This document shows positions 1 through 12,600 of a DNA stretch of 64,000 nucleotides, piece after piece. This DNA is from Smittium mucronatum. Taxonomy: Eukaryota; Kickxellomycota; Harpellomycetes; Harpellales; Legeriomycetaceae. Below the pieces are notes generated by a model that saw only the letters and a program-made list of their open reading frames with translations, was not told where the DNA came from and did not search any database. Positions within the stretch are counted from its first letter, which is position 1. Each line of letters starts with the position of its first letter. The stretch covers positions 1 to 64,000 of the forward strand of contig LSSL01001851.1 of assembly GCA_001953115.1 (NCBI GenBank). The letters are read 5' to 3'. Made by a program: the position numbers and the translations under genes.

Positions 1-1094
1 GTGAAAAGGTGTAATAGAGCTCTAAAATTTTCAAGGAGATTTTAAGATATAAAAAAGTAAGGAAATGTGGTTTTATTTATAAATATTTTATTTCTTCTTT
101 CTGACTTTTTCACCTTAAAATATCCTGTTCCATTCTAATTCCTCTTTAGATTTGCCAAAGAATCTATCATTTAAGAATTTTTTTATTATTGTTCTTCAAA
201 ATTATTGCGAATTTTAATTTTCTTCTATAAGCTATTCAGAAAACTTTCTTTTAGAACCGGCATAATGCGATTTGTAGAATTTTTTATGCGAAATATTCAT
301 TGTCTAGGATTATTAAACTATGCATATTATAACTATACATTTATTAATTTATATGTATCAGTAGTAATGTTTTAAATTTTATAGGTTAAAATTTATTTGT
401 ATAAAATGGGAAATATGTCTGCTTGATATATTGAAAAACGGTTCCTGTTTATATTTGATGGTATGTTAATCGGATATTATGTAAAAACCATGTTTGAAAA
501 AATAAACGTGAATGATTGCAATGTTCCAATAGTTCTGATACCACAATTTTCTTATTATTTTTTGTATAAAAAAAAATCAGGTTTTATTTTTGAATTAAAT
601 AAAAAAATTTAATTCTTTAACTGTGTTAATATAAAAAAAATCTGAAAAGAAATCATCTCCTTATTGATTAATTAAATTTTTTTTGATTTTTAAATATTAT
701 GATTATGAATCTGGAGTTTTTTATTTTTCTGTTATAGATTTAAAATTTACTGTTAAAAAGAAAATTAGAAAAAATTCACATTTTCATTTTTCAATTTCCA
801 TGATTTTGATTAAAAATAATTCAGTAAACTTATAAATTTGTCGCCAAATCTTATTTTTCTCGTGACTGCTAATCTCATTGATTTTTTTTAATTGCTTATT
901 TTTCCGAATTATAAAAATAATAATAATGTATAAGAAAAGTTTTTACTCTCTTTTGGAAATATCCCATGATTTTTTAGATGTGAAAATTGTTTATACATGA
1001 ATTTTTTCAAATTCACAAAATATCTTTTTTTCCCAACATATATTTCTATATATTATTACAAATATAAAAAAAATATCTACGTTTTTATTCTATT
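1..1094. other. AT-rich gene-free stretch
   Basis: Very AT-rich DNA with many homopolymer runs of A and T. I see no reading frame with protein-like composition, no RNA gene and no clear repeat boundary. Confidence 0.6.
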
Positions 1095-1400
1095 AATTAT
1101 AGGGATATTTACAAAAATAGCCAATTTTTCAAAATAATAATAAAAATAGTCAAATTGATTATCGTGATTTCAAATCGGTCAATAAAATCTTTGTATTTTT
1201 TTGAAAAATATACATAAGAAAGTTCATAGAACAAAAATTCACGATATAATTTTATTTTTAATGTTCATTCGACCAAACTATAAAACGGAATAAATATTCA
1301 CTTTTTTCCTATTTTGCTTTAATAGAAAAAAAATTCGTCCCTATTTTGAGGTTAAAGTTTCGGTATATCATATTTGAAGTTCATCTGGTGCTTTTAAAAG
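1095..1400 (+). repeat. Left arm of long inverted repeat 1
   Basis: This stretch reappears in reverse complement at about 2385-2680. Clear anchors are the ten-base block at 1111-1120, matched by the reverse complement at 2657-2666, a shared block around ttcatagaacaaaaatt, and the twelve-base block at 1340-1351, matched at 2428-2439. The arms pair around a centre near 1889, and weaker matches continue inward. The copies are diverged by scattered substitutions and small indels, so this is an old inverted duplication or fold-back element. No coding capacity was seen. Confidence 0.75.
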
Positions 1401-1818
1401 CAATATTTAGCTTTGAAAAAAAAAATCAATTTTATCAAAAAACCACTTTTAATTACTTATACATACAAATGTATGGTTTTTGTTTTTTTAGTTTTTTTAT
1501 TCATTTTTATAAGCTCTATCGAGACTTAGTCATAATTAACTTTCACCCCCTCCCATATCACCCTAAACTATTTTTCTTACTTTGCGTAATATTTCCAATT
1601 GAATTACACACAAGTTTAATATGATAAAGTCACATCTTTCTTGGGCACAGAAATGATTTATTAATTCCAATTTGCTTAATTCCAACATTCTAAATTTCAG
1701 AAAATTTTATCTTCCAAAATATTTTCGTATTTTAACGTTCATTTTCTAGTGTAAATTTAATGTTATAATTGGGTATTTATATTCATAAAATTGACTCCTA
1801 TCACAGATTTTGATAGGT

Positions 1819-1841
1819 TATATATATATATATATATATAT
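1819..1841. repeat. (TA)n microsatellite
   Basis: An uninterrupted TA run that lies close to the symmetry centre of the surrounding inverted repeat. It could mark a slippage-prone hairpin tip, which is inference. Confidence 0.9.
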
Positions 1842-2384
1842 CATTAAAAAACTAATATTTTAATTAATCATCAAATACTAACTGCAAATTTAAAATATGA
1901 AAAGTTAAGGATATCATATTTTATTTGAAAACAAAAGTTTTTTTTAGTAATCGCAATTTAACTAAAAAAAATCAAAATGCTCTAAAATGAGGGATATGCT
2001 GACAAAAATAATAATTTTAAAAAAGATCCAAAACCATCAAAGTAATAATATTAAATTATTAAAACAAAGTTAAAGATTTTCTATATCATTTATACATATA
2101 TAATTTATAATGACGTGAAATTTTTTCAGCATACTGAGAGCCTCAGAAATATTACACGGTAAAAATAATTACACAAGCCTATTATTATTTAACAATTACC
2201 TATCCTTATTATATTTAAGAATAACATCTTGAATTCAAATATTAAAAAAAAATATTGGTCGAATTAATCTTTAGGTTTATTTTAAAAAAATTATGGATAA
2301 AAAAGCTTTAAATCACCTGTTTTAAATCCAATAAAGTGATAAAAAATTCAAAAAAATCCATTATGCATATGTTTCGAAAAGTAA

Positions 2385-2680
2385 AAAAAGTGTAATAAAA
2401 TTCAAATATTACATATCAAAACTTTAGCCTCAAAATAGGGGCGATTTTTCTTTTTCTAGAGCATAATAATGATTTTTTATCTTTTATTTAGAGAGTATAG
2501 AGTGGCCAATGGATAATAAAAATAACAATGTGCCGTAAATTTTTGTTCTATGAGCTTTCTATTTTATATTTCTCAAAAAAAATTAAGCTTTTATTCGCCA
2601 ATTTGAAATTGCGTTAATTAATTAGACTATTGATCGATATTATTTTGAAAACTTTACTATTTTTGTAAAAAAATCTTAAT
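2385..2680 (-). repeat. Right arm of long inverted repeat 1
   Basis: Reverse-complement partner of the arm at about 1095-1400; anchors are given there. The two arms enclose about 1 kb, parts of which also match in inverted orientation (for example 1581-1594 against 2147-2160). The structure may therefore be a decayed palindrome running nearly to its centre. Confidence 0.75.
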
Positions 2681-4699
2681 TATAAATATACCGACTGGTT
2701 CAATTAATCTTGTAAAAATTTTAAAAAAAAATTGAAAAAATCAAAAAAATATTTTTTTTAATGAACCTATCACAAATTTTTCATTAAAAAAATAACTATT
2801 TTTCGTTTTATAAAATTCTCTCTTTCTAAAACTATTCACTATTTCAATTTGAACTTTGAATTGACTTATAGAATTGAAAGCAAATAAAAAATAGGTTTAG
2901 GTAATTATATATATATATTCAAAATTGATTTTTTTTAGCATTGAAAGTTGTTAATATGAAAATTTTTATGTTTATTTTAATTTTTATGATTTTAATTTAT
3001 AATATACTTATATATATATATATTAAAAAATGAACTCTGATGTAAGTTAATTATTTTTAATGAAAATGAAATTGATAATATTTATTTGGAATTTATCTAA
3101 AAACGATATTATTAAATATGGATTAATCTTATCAAGGATAAATTTTTCGATGTTATCTTTTTTTTTCCTTTATTTTCTTCGACTTAATACGATTTAAGTT
3201 AAAAAAATTCGAGATCTTTTTCTTTTTTAGATATTTTAAGAATTTTTATTTTTCTCTTTCTTTATATAATCAAATAAATTTTATAATAAATAATTTATTA
3301 TTCTGGTTAATATGGTATAAACAATAATCTTATAATATTAATGTAAATATTACATTTAAAGAAAAATAAAATTTTATTTTCGCGTAACTAAGTGAAATTG
3401 AAGAATTTCTATCGAACGAAAAATAGTTTTTGCGTATTGTTGCATAATGTTTTGTGAAAATACTTTTGATAATTTTATTTCCGTAATTAAAAATACTGAA
3501 AGTGGTAAACATTCAACAGGGAAGTTATAACTCACAAAAAAAACCTTATATTTGTATGAAAATATTTCAATTTCCAGTTATTAATATTTTTTATAATTAA
3601 TATTAATTTTTATATTACTAAATCAAGATAAATATATTTTACAAAATAAGTTAAGTTTAAAATTTTTTTATAAGATATTTAGGTTTTAATTAGAAACCAA
3701 TATGTTATTTGTCTACCTTATTTTATGGAAAGATCTTTTTTCTATTTTCTCTCAGCCGCTTATTAATTTTTCGTTATTTTTTTTCATTATGGTACTAATT
3801 TTTATATTAAGAAAGCTCCTAAATCAATCGAATAATTTTATTTAAGATAAATTTAAATTAAACAGAAATATTCCGGTAATGAATATTTTTAATTTTTTAA
3901 TTTAACTGCTTCTATATCGTATATGTGTTAGGAAATATTTCTCCAGATCTTAATTTAGTAAAATAAACTCTCTATGCCTAATTTTATCAAAAAATATTTA
4001 TATACTGGAAATTATATGAGGGATTTCTCAATAAACTCCCAGCATTCCTTTAAACTTCTAATATAAGAATTTTGAATTATTATGCCTATTTTATGGCTAC
4101 AGAATGAAAAAAAATTCTTGGAACACAAAATCCGCTGTTCTGATTTTTCTGATTTTTGCTTGTTATTTTTTAATTTTGTTATATTATTCATAGATTTTTT
4201 TCCGTTCTCTACTCTGTTTACAATTTTTATATATTTTTCCATTATAAAATTCATTTTGTTTTTAGGAAAATACCTAATTTTTTGCATTTGGGATTTTTTA
4301 CTATTCGTTTTTTCAGCATTGAAAAGATATACTATTTTGGGAATAATTGACCTTTTTTTAATTATATTCATATAAAAAAATTGATCAAATGAAAAAAAAA
4401 AATTTTTTATGTGTTTTTAGAAAAAATGGTAACTTTGAATATTATTTAGATCAAATTTTATGATGGCTTGTTTGATTTTATCCTGTGATAATTTTTTTCC
4501 ATTTTATTATTCAGTTATGTTTCATAAATTTGTGATATGATTGTTTCGGTCTCGCTTTTATTAATTTATACAGATAATTAACTCTGATATTTTATGTAAA
4601 ACTCATTTTTCACTCTTTAATTTCGTTTATAATGAAATTATGATAATTTTTGCGGTGTAAAAGAATTTTTATAAAAATTGGGTAAATTATTTTGGCTTT
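2681..4699. other. AT-rich gene-free stretch
   Basis: Low-complexity AT-rich DNA. Open frames here, including overlapping ones on both strands around 4012-4375, are dominated by I, K, N, F and L and look like chance products of base composition. No supported gene. Confidence 0.55.
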
Positions 4700-7600
4700 T
4701 TATTTTCTATTATTATGATTCCAAAAAGAATACCGGACATTAATGCTTAATAAATATCGCTTATTCTATTCCAATGAAATTTTAATTTGCAATTTTACTC
4801 TAGATTTTGAATTAATTTCTAATAAATTAGGACATTCATTTAGAATAATAGTTTTTTATTTTTCTTCTAAGCTGAGTAGGCCTATACCATCATATTATTT
4901 TGTGGCTCCAATTTATCCAATATTAATTCGGAACTCTGATTTTTTTTTTCATATAAACACCTTAAGTATTGTATTTATTTTCATGCAAAACTTCCTATGG
5001 ATTAGTAATATATGAGCAAAGCACCATATTTTAGATAGTGAAAGTGTATTTACCATTAAATTAACATCTAAGTTTATAGTGATAAACTTTTACAGCTGAT
5101 TATTTCACTTGTTAGTTTTTTGATTATATATGATCACATCTTTTTATGTCTAGTCCATTGTTTTTAAAATAAACCCTCAAATGTTTAAATACAGAAGGAT
5201 GTTTTATAGATTGAAATTATTAGGTATCAGTTTCGAAAAGTATATTTTTAAGCTAAAAGTATTTTTTAAACTTTTTTGTCACTAGTGGTCCACTTTTGGT
5301 GCTCTAATGCTTTATTAAGAATATTTTCAACTTTATTGCTATTTATTGCCACTAAAAAATCATAATCATATTCATGGTTATAATTTACTGATATTCATAA
5401 TATATAACTCGTGAATAAACATTGATATTGAGTAACATGAGCTCTATTATGGTTTTGCACAACGATTATGACATCTGATCCCTTTGAAATAGTCCCTTAT
5501 GAATTGATTTTTTTCTTTTCTTTTCTTTTGATTTTATTTTAATTGTTGCATTGGTTTTAGAATTATTATTTTAGTATTATATTTAAAATATAAATAATTT
5601 ACTCATTATAAATTATCCAAGGAACATTTACAGATAGTTACAATCAATTTTTTTTTACCTTTTTCTTGATATGTCATAAGTAAAAAACCTGCATTATTTT
5701 TAGGTTATGTATTAATATTTCCAGATAGAAATTAGAAATTAAATACGTTATCAAATATTATAATAACGTGGATGAATCCGGATCGGTATTATCCTATAAT
5801 ACCTGCCATTATTTATTGGATTATATCTTTCAAAAAATAACTCAAATATCTTTTCATATATAATTGAGAATGTTATTGGTCTACGATTTTTCTATAAGTT
5901 ATATATTTCCTTTTTTGTAATTAATGGGATAATTGATCCTCACATTAAATATTTCTAAGAATGGAGTTGATTAGCGTTATTATACAGATATAGAAAATGT
6001 TTGGGTATAGCCCAAATAAATTTTTTGTATAATTCAAAATGTAAAATATCCGAGCCAGTATATTTATTTTTGGATGAGTATTTTTTCTTCGTGGATATTT
6101 CTGAGTTAATTTTTTATGTATACTGATTATTTTTTCTAATAATATTGTTGAAATCAAGTCTTTTTAGACTCACTTTTTCATTATTATTTTTTTGGATAGA
6201 TTTTAGTATAAATTGTGACATATTGCAGATAGATAAGAATAGTTTTTTTCTATCTTAAGCTATTTTCTGCAAGTTAAATTTATTGACTCGAACTTTTCAT
6301 TCGATTTAATCAATTCAAAGAAATACTTATTCGATTTTTCTTTAAATATTGACCACTTATGCCTTATTCTAACTAAAATCCCATTGATTTTTTTCATTAA
6401 TGTTTTTTTAATATTATTTTGATCTTCAAAAGCTATAATTTTCTATTAATTTATATTATTTTCACGTATATTTTTTGAACTTATTTTTTGGACAGTTTCA
6501 CTCGCTAACTATAAATATTAAATAACATTATCAATGTTATTTTTTCTTCCAGGTTGTAAATATATGTTTTCTAATTCTTTTTAAAAAAAATTTCCAATTG
6601 TTTAATAATTAATTTACATTTTACAAAATCATGTTAATCCTTAAAAAAACTTATCTGAATTTTTTTTTAAAGTAGGGTTTCCATCTATTTATTTTTTTAT
6701 TGGTTTTTTGTATCTATTTGGCTCTATATACAGAAATGCGTATTTATGGTCTGAACTTCGACCCGATATAACGTTTAAATCGTTAATTGAGTTAGTATTG
6801 GTTTTAATAGACAATTTATTCTAAATTCTTGATTTTTTTAAATATATTATCCTGTGATTATTGACTAGATAAAATTGCCGAATATATTTTTAAGCTTTCC
6901 CATTCTCTTGCGATATTTATGTGAGTAATCTATCAGTCTTATGTTTACCGCCATATTAAAATATCTTAGCATAAAATTTCATGTGATTTTTTCAAGTAGA
7001 AATTAAAGGATGACCCTCCTCTCAAATTTTTTATTTAAAGATATATGTTTAGTATTATAATATTCTCAAGTAAAAAACAAACACCTTTTTTCTCTGAAAT
7101 CATTATTAACCATTCAAAAAATATGAAGATTTTGGTTTTAAAAATCTTCAGTTTTTTAATAAAAATGGTGCTATATTTTGCTCCATGAATTTTAATCGCC
7201 AGAGTTTGCTTTAAAATGGATTGTTCCCATCTTTTTGTGGATTTTTGTATGTAGGTGATGTCAGGTCCAGATTTTTTTTTAAAAGAGTGAATATCTTTCC
7301 TTTTTTTAAATTATTATATGATTATTTTTTTTTGATTTATAAATTATTATCATGATAAAATCATCTTTTTTTTTTGTATTTCTTATTGATATTTCACTCC
7401 GTTTTTTGAAGGCTGAGTTTTAATTCGTAACTTTAGTATGTAATTATAGTTATTTAAAATCCTTTTTAAAAATTAGCCCGTTTGGTCTTTAAGGTTTCAT
7501 TTTCAATTCTCAAAAGATATCCATACTCTTGTTTATCCCAATAATAGACATAAATCGGATGTTTAGTTTACTTTTTTATAATTTTTTGAATCGATATACT

Positions 7601-8900
7601 TATATTTTTATTTTATTCGACCTCATTTTAAGGATAAGTACATTAATTTATTTTTCAGAGGTTTTCGAGTAAGTAATACCCTATTTTTCATACTTTTTTA
7701 ATTATATTTCTTACTTCAATCAAGTTTTTTCTTTAGAAATTTTTTTAAAATAGTTTTTCTGCCTGATTTTCCCACAATTTTTTCCCTAAAATTCATAATA
7801 CTTGATAGTTATTTTTACTCTGACTCTTGAGTGTATTTTTATTTATTTTATTGTTCTCCTCTTTTTTTTAATGAAATTTAACTGAAATACCGGAATCCGA
7901 TATCTTTTCATACTTATTAGTCACATAAGGGATAATTATATTAGCTAGGCTCTAGCTATTCGAGATTCCTCATGATATTTTAAAAATTTTAAATGGTATT
8001 TTTAATATTATTCTCGGATTATCAAGTTTTTTATTTACATCATACGAATATTTTTATTTTTAAAAATTCTAATTCTAACTCTTATGAGGCTCTTTATCCC
8101 ATTAATGCTACATTTTAATTGTTTATATGGGAAGGAATACTGTTTTTTTTCATTTGAACATTTTTTAGTTAGTTCTCTATTTGTGGGGTTTTATGACTTA
8201 GTTTTTTGCAGTATGTACTTGCTTTCAGACCTCCTTCCATGATAAGGTAAATTTTAGTATCCGAAAAATATACTTCGAGTATTTATTTATTATTTATCTT
8301 GATAATTTTTACTAGATGTATATCTAAAATTCTTTGTTTTAAGATCAGAATGTGACGATTTTCTCCGATTTTCGATAGTTTCTGGTGAGCTAATGGTATC
8401 ACTTCCAATATTCTGAGAACGGTGTGAGATTTTTCCATTAAGAGGGCGAGGGTTTATTTTTGTATTCTGTAGTATTTAAAAATTCAATTATTTTTTGTTA
8501 TATTTCATATCAAATTTTTGCTATTCTCTTTCTCTGTGGAATTTTTAAATCTATTTAAATACATATTTTTTTCTGCTGTCTATTCCAAAAATGTTAGCAT
8601 ATTCCCTACTTTTTCTATTATATTTTCTGCCGTATCTTCTATATGTTGTTATCCAATTCAAACAACATTAAACTCGGTTTGTTAGGGGACCCCACTATAT
8701 ACAGGGTTCCTATCTTTGTTTTGATTCCAGTGAATCAGTTTATTTTTGATGTTATTTTACATTATTCCCAAATATTAGAGAGTTTTTTGTGTTCTTGTTT
8801 AATGTAATACTTATTCTCTAAATTTGCTCAACTGCAATTACATAGGGTGTCTGATGAACTGGTAACTGCTTAGCTTAAATTCGATAATTTTTTATTAGGT
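4700..8900 (-). mobile_element. Decayed non-LTR (LINE-type) retrotransposon
   Basis: Read on the minus strand, fragments of a LINE appear in the right order but in shifting frames with stops. At about 8730-8290 and 8280-8200 there are gag/ORF1-like stretches with P, R, G, S and H well above background. At 7019-7002 the frame reads G-G-S-S-F-N, resembling the apurinic-endonuclease motif GGDFN. About 260 bases further on, at 6754-6746, there is an intact S-D-H within SGRSSDHKYAFLYIE, the closing motif of that domain. At about 5377-5265 comes Y-D-Y-D-F-L-V followed by a helix-like stretch, resembling the Y-x-D-D core of reverse transcriptase and its flank. Spacing fits a LINE. Identity rests on motif order, since no long intact frame survives. 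The element is surely dead. Confidence 0.55.
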
Positions 8901-9619
8901 GAAATATATCTTATATGTAATTTTTTTTCTGCTTTTTAATTGATTGGATTTTTGAAATTTCTTTAAAGTAGAAGAGAGAAATCAGATACACTTTTTCACA
9001 CTATCAATATGAAAGATTTATTTTTGAAATTTGACTTTTTTTTACTATTTATCCATTGATCAAATGTAAATCAATGTAATCACCAAGCCAATAAAACAAA
9101 TATATACGAAAACGCTTTGTATCAACTAATTTTTCATATTTTTTTGATGTTAATATACAGCTTAGTGTATTTAAATTTCATTTAACCAATAGGTTTATAT
9201 GAAATATCTAATGACTATATTTCCAAATCAAGAAGAATTGGAATTTTAATAAAGATGAGCCCTCTATTAAAACGAATACCCCATATAGACAATGCTAAGT
9301 ATAATTCGCGATCTGAATCATGTTAATCTATTGGTGAACTTTGAATTTAATTAAAGCCAAAAAATATTAGAAGTACATATTTAAAAAATCATTTTAGCTC
9401 CATTTATGATCCAAGCCAATCAAATTAATGTAAACACGTTTTAAATTAGCGAAATGACAGAAATAAGTGCAGTTAAAATCAGCTAAGTTCAATACTACAA
9501 AAAAAAAACAAACATTTTGATACAAATAAGTAATTGAGAGATTTGGTCAGATTTATTTCAACTTCCATTTTTTTTTATGCCTTTTTAAACATCCCGAAAA
9601 ATTAAGTTGTACTGACTAT
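8901..9619. other. Upstream region of NUP192
   Basis: AT-rich spacer before the NUP192 start. It should hold the promoter, but I cannot point to a TATA box or another distinct element. A T-rich tract lies about 40-50 bases before the first ATG. Confidence 0.4.
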
Positions 9620-12600
9620 ATGATAATGGATAGCAGTTGGAAGATCGATCAATTCTCCAAATTGAATCGTTTGATTTCAGAATCGCTCCGATGTTCAGAA
9701 GATGATTCGCAAATTGTTTCAGAAATGTTGAAATCTTCTCTCAGTGAATCGGAAATTAAATTAGCCTGTTTATCCGAAATTCCTAAACCTGATCACAAAC
9801 ATTTGACCGATTTAGATAATGGTAACTTTTTTAAATCTTATAAAAAAAATCTATATTTACCTTTTTAATTTAAATTTAAATTTTTATGATTTTATACTTT
9901 TTATTTTTAAATTTTCAACTAAATAAGCCTTTGAAATAATATTCCTTATTCATTTTTAATTCCTTGCATTCACTTAATATATCGACTTGTTGAATAGGTA
10001 AAGTGTTAATCAATAGTCAGGAATTCAAAGTCAATGCTGAATTCATTGAAGAAACAAAAAAAGTCTCTCAATTTTTGGATATTGATGAGTTCCTTGCAGC
10101 AACTCTAGTTCACGAAGGTATTCCATATGAATCTAAACTAGAACGTCCTATTGCTGAATGTGCTGTTTTGCTGTTCTTTTCTGAAACTCAAAAGATGGCC
10201 CTTTGTATAGATAATATCCTCTCTGGTGGCGTAAATCTTTCTCTTCCAGATCAAATTAGAACTACTTTTCTTGATTTCTCCGAAAGATTGTTGTCATCCA
10301 CCATTGAGAAATCCGATAAGGGCGATGATATAAGATTTAACGGCGGCGATAGTAGTTCTAAAGAGATGTTTCCAACAAGAGTACTGAACTCAATAACTAA
10401 AATCAAACAATTTTCGGAAAAAATATTGGGCAAGGCTACTACGTTTAGCTCAACTTTTGGAAATGAGGTTATTTCCGAAATATTAAGTAGCTTAGAGGAT
10501 GAAAGAAGGATATTATCTTCTATATTTTACACAATTGTTTCCGATTATCGCTTAAACTCCTCTGAGTTATTAAATCTTGTTAACTATGCAAAAAATGCTG
10601 AAGTATCAGATGAGCTCACTCTTCGAATCGTCCCCTCCATTTTATCTTCATTGGACACTTCGATACAAGTTGATTTAGAGCCAGGATCTTGCGAGTCGAT
10701 GGCTTTCGATAAAACTTCGATGTTGGCATCTGATCCAGATTTCATGCTTAAGTTGAACAATGAAATAATCAATTCTGAGTGGAAAATACCAGAACTAAAA
10801 GGGTTGGTAAAGTTACAGTGGTCATTAACGTCTTTATACGGTATTAAGCGCGTTCCCGGCTTTGCTGAATCAATTGGATATCAAGAAGACATAGCCGAAC
10901 AACATATTGAAGACGCTATTTTAATGGACTCTTTACAATTCGCTTACGAATATTTATTGGCTTTTAAACACCAGGAAGGCTGCAGGGATTCAAACGAGCT
11001 GGATAACAGGCTTCTTTCAAATTCAGAAACAAACATTCTTTTTAAACAAACTTCAACAAGAAAATTTCCAGCCTTTTTAGACGTTGATGAAACTTTTCAG
11101 CAGAGTTTGGAGAAGCGTCTATCTAATTTGGTATATACTTATATAATAATGGCTTCAAATGTTATTCGAAAGGTTCGGCATAGTGAAGAGGATATAATCA
11201 TGAAATACCAACAACAGAAAATTCTACAACTTCAATCAGAACAACAGATCGCTTCTCAAAAGTGGTATGGCGTCGGGAGGCTGCAAACTCCAAGAGAGGT
11301 GCCAGGCATCAATAGATCATCCAATTCCCCTCCAATAATCGAGCCTAAAAGATACACTGAGTCTTTATTCAGATTTATATCAACCCTTTTCAAGGATCGA
11401 ATAGATTCAGGACTAAGGTTTTGGGTCCCCAGCAATACTGGCATTCCTGATGTTGACGATAGATTGCTAGTTTTTATTCGGTGGGGTTCAGATATGCGAG
11501 AACAAGGAATGGTTGAATCATTTATTAACATGTTAGCTTCACTTTCGACTGGCCCTCAGTCATCCCAATGTGCTCACGAATTCATGATTACTGGAGGTGG
11601 TAAATTGTTGGATGGAAACCGGGCAAATTCAAAGCTTCCTCTATGCTCATGGGATTCTCTATTCAGTGCCCTAGATTTTTATGAGCAAATGCTTCAAAAA
11701 TCAAAATCAGATCCATTATCACCCGCACCTGAAATACCAGAAGCTGAAATCAAAGTAATCGATGCTTTTTTAATTCTCTTGAAACAAGTTATGACTTACT
11801 CCTTTTCTGCAAGAATGGTAATTTATGAAAACAAGGATCTGCAGGTAATGTGGACACTGTTTAGTTTGCTAGGCTGTCCTGTACCTATATCTACCAAATC
11901 TAGAATATTGGACGCTATATCCTCTTTTGTTTCTTCTCCTTATCCCATTCCAGACCAACCTAATATACAACATATCGACGAGATGCGTGACACTTTTGAA
12001 GTGTGTCAAAATGTTTGGAGGTTACTTGAGCAAAGCCAAGCTCTTCCAACCGCATCTGATATTTCGTTCGCTAACGTTGGACAATGGGGCTGGCAGAGTC
12101 GGGGGGGTATAGTATATGAGCTAGAAGAAATAGAGGCCTCTACTGGCTTTTTCCCTGAAACCAGATCCTTCTTGGGTTTATTAAATGCCTTGATCCATTT
12201 GGATATAAATTCTGCTCCCCTTGATGATTTAGAAAAAGATCCATTGATATTTTCTTTTTCCTCCCCATCTATTCCAACCGATTTGGGTAAAGACTATAGG
12301 ATCCCAGGTATTAGTCCTTACATATCATTTGTATTGGATAATATTATCGGTAAATTAAACAAAAGGGTTTATTCAAACGACTGGGAGAAATGGTCCATTG
12401 CTTCTAATTCGTTGCTTTTAATTGAAAGGTGTTTAGCATCGATGATTTTACCAACAAAGTCAGGGGAATTTAACGTTTCAAACTATCAATTATTAGTCAC
12501 TCACCCAGGTTTTGAAATCTGCATCCGGATTTTGTGCGGAGCTGATTTGATTCAAAACCTTTTTAACATAGTTAGGTTGGGTGTTGATTCTATAAATACA

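Noticed and set aside
4012..4375. Overlapping open frames of about 100-120 codons on both strands
   Set aside because: Composition is almost entirely I, K, N, F, L and S as expected from AT-rich DNA, both strands are open, and nothing resembles a known family.
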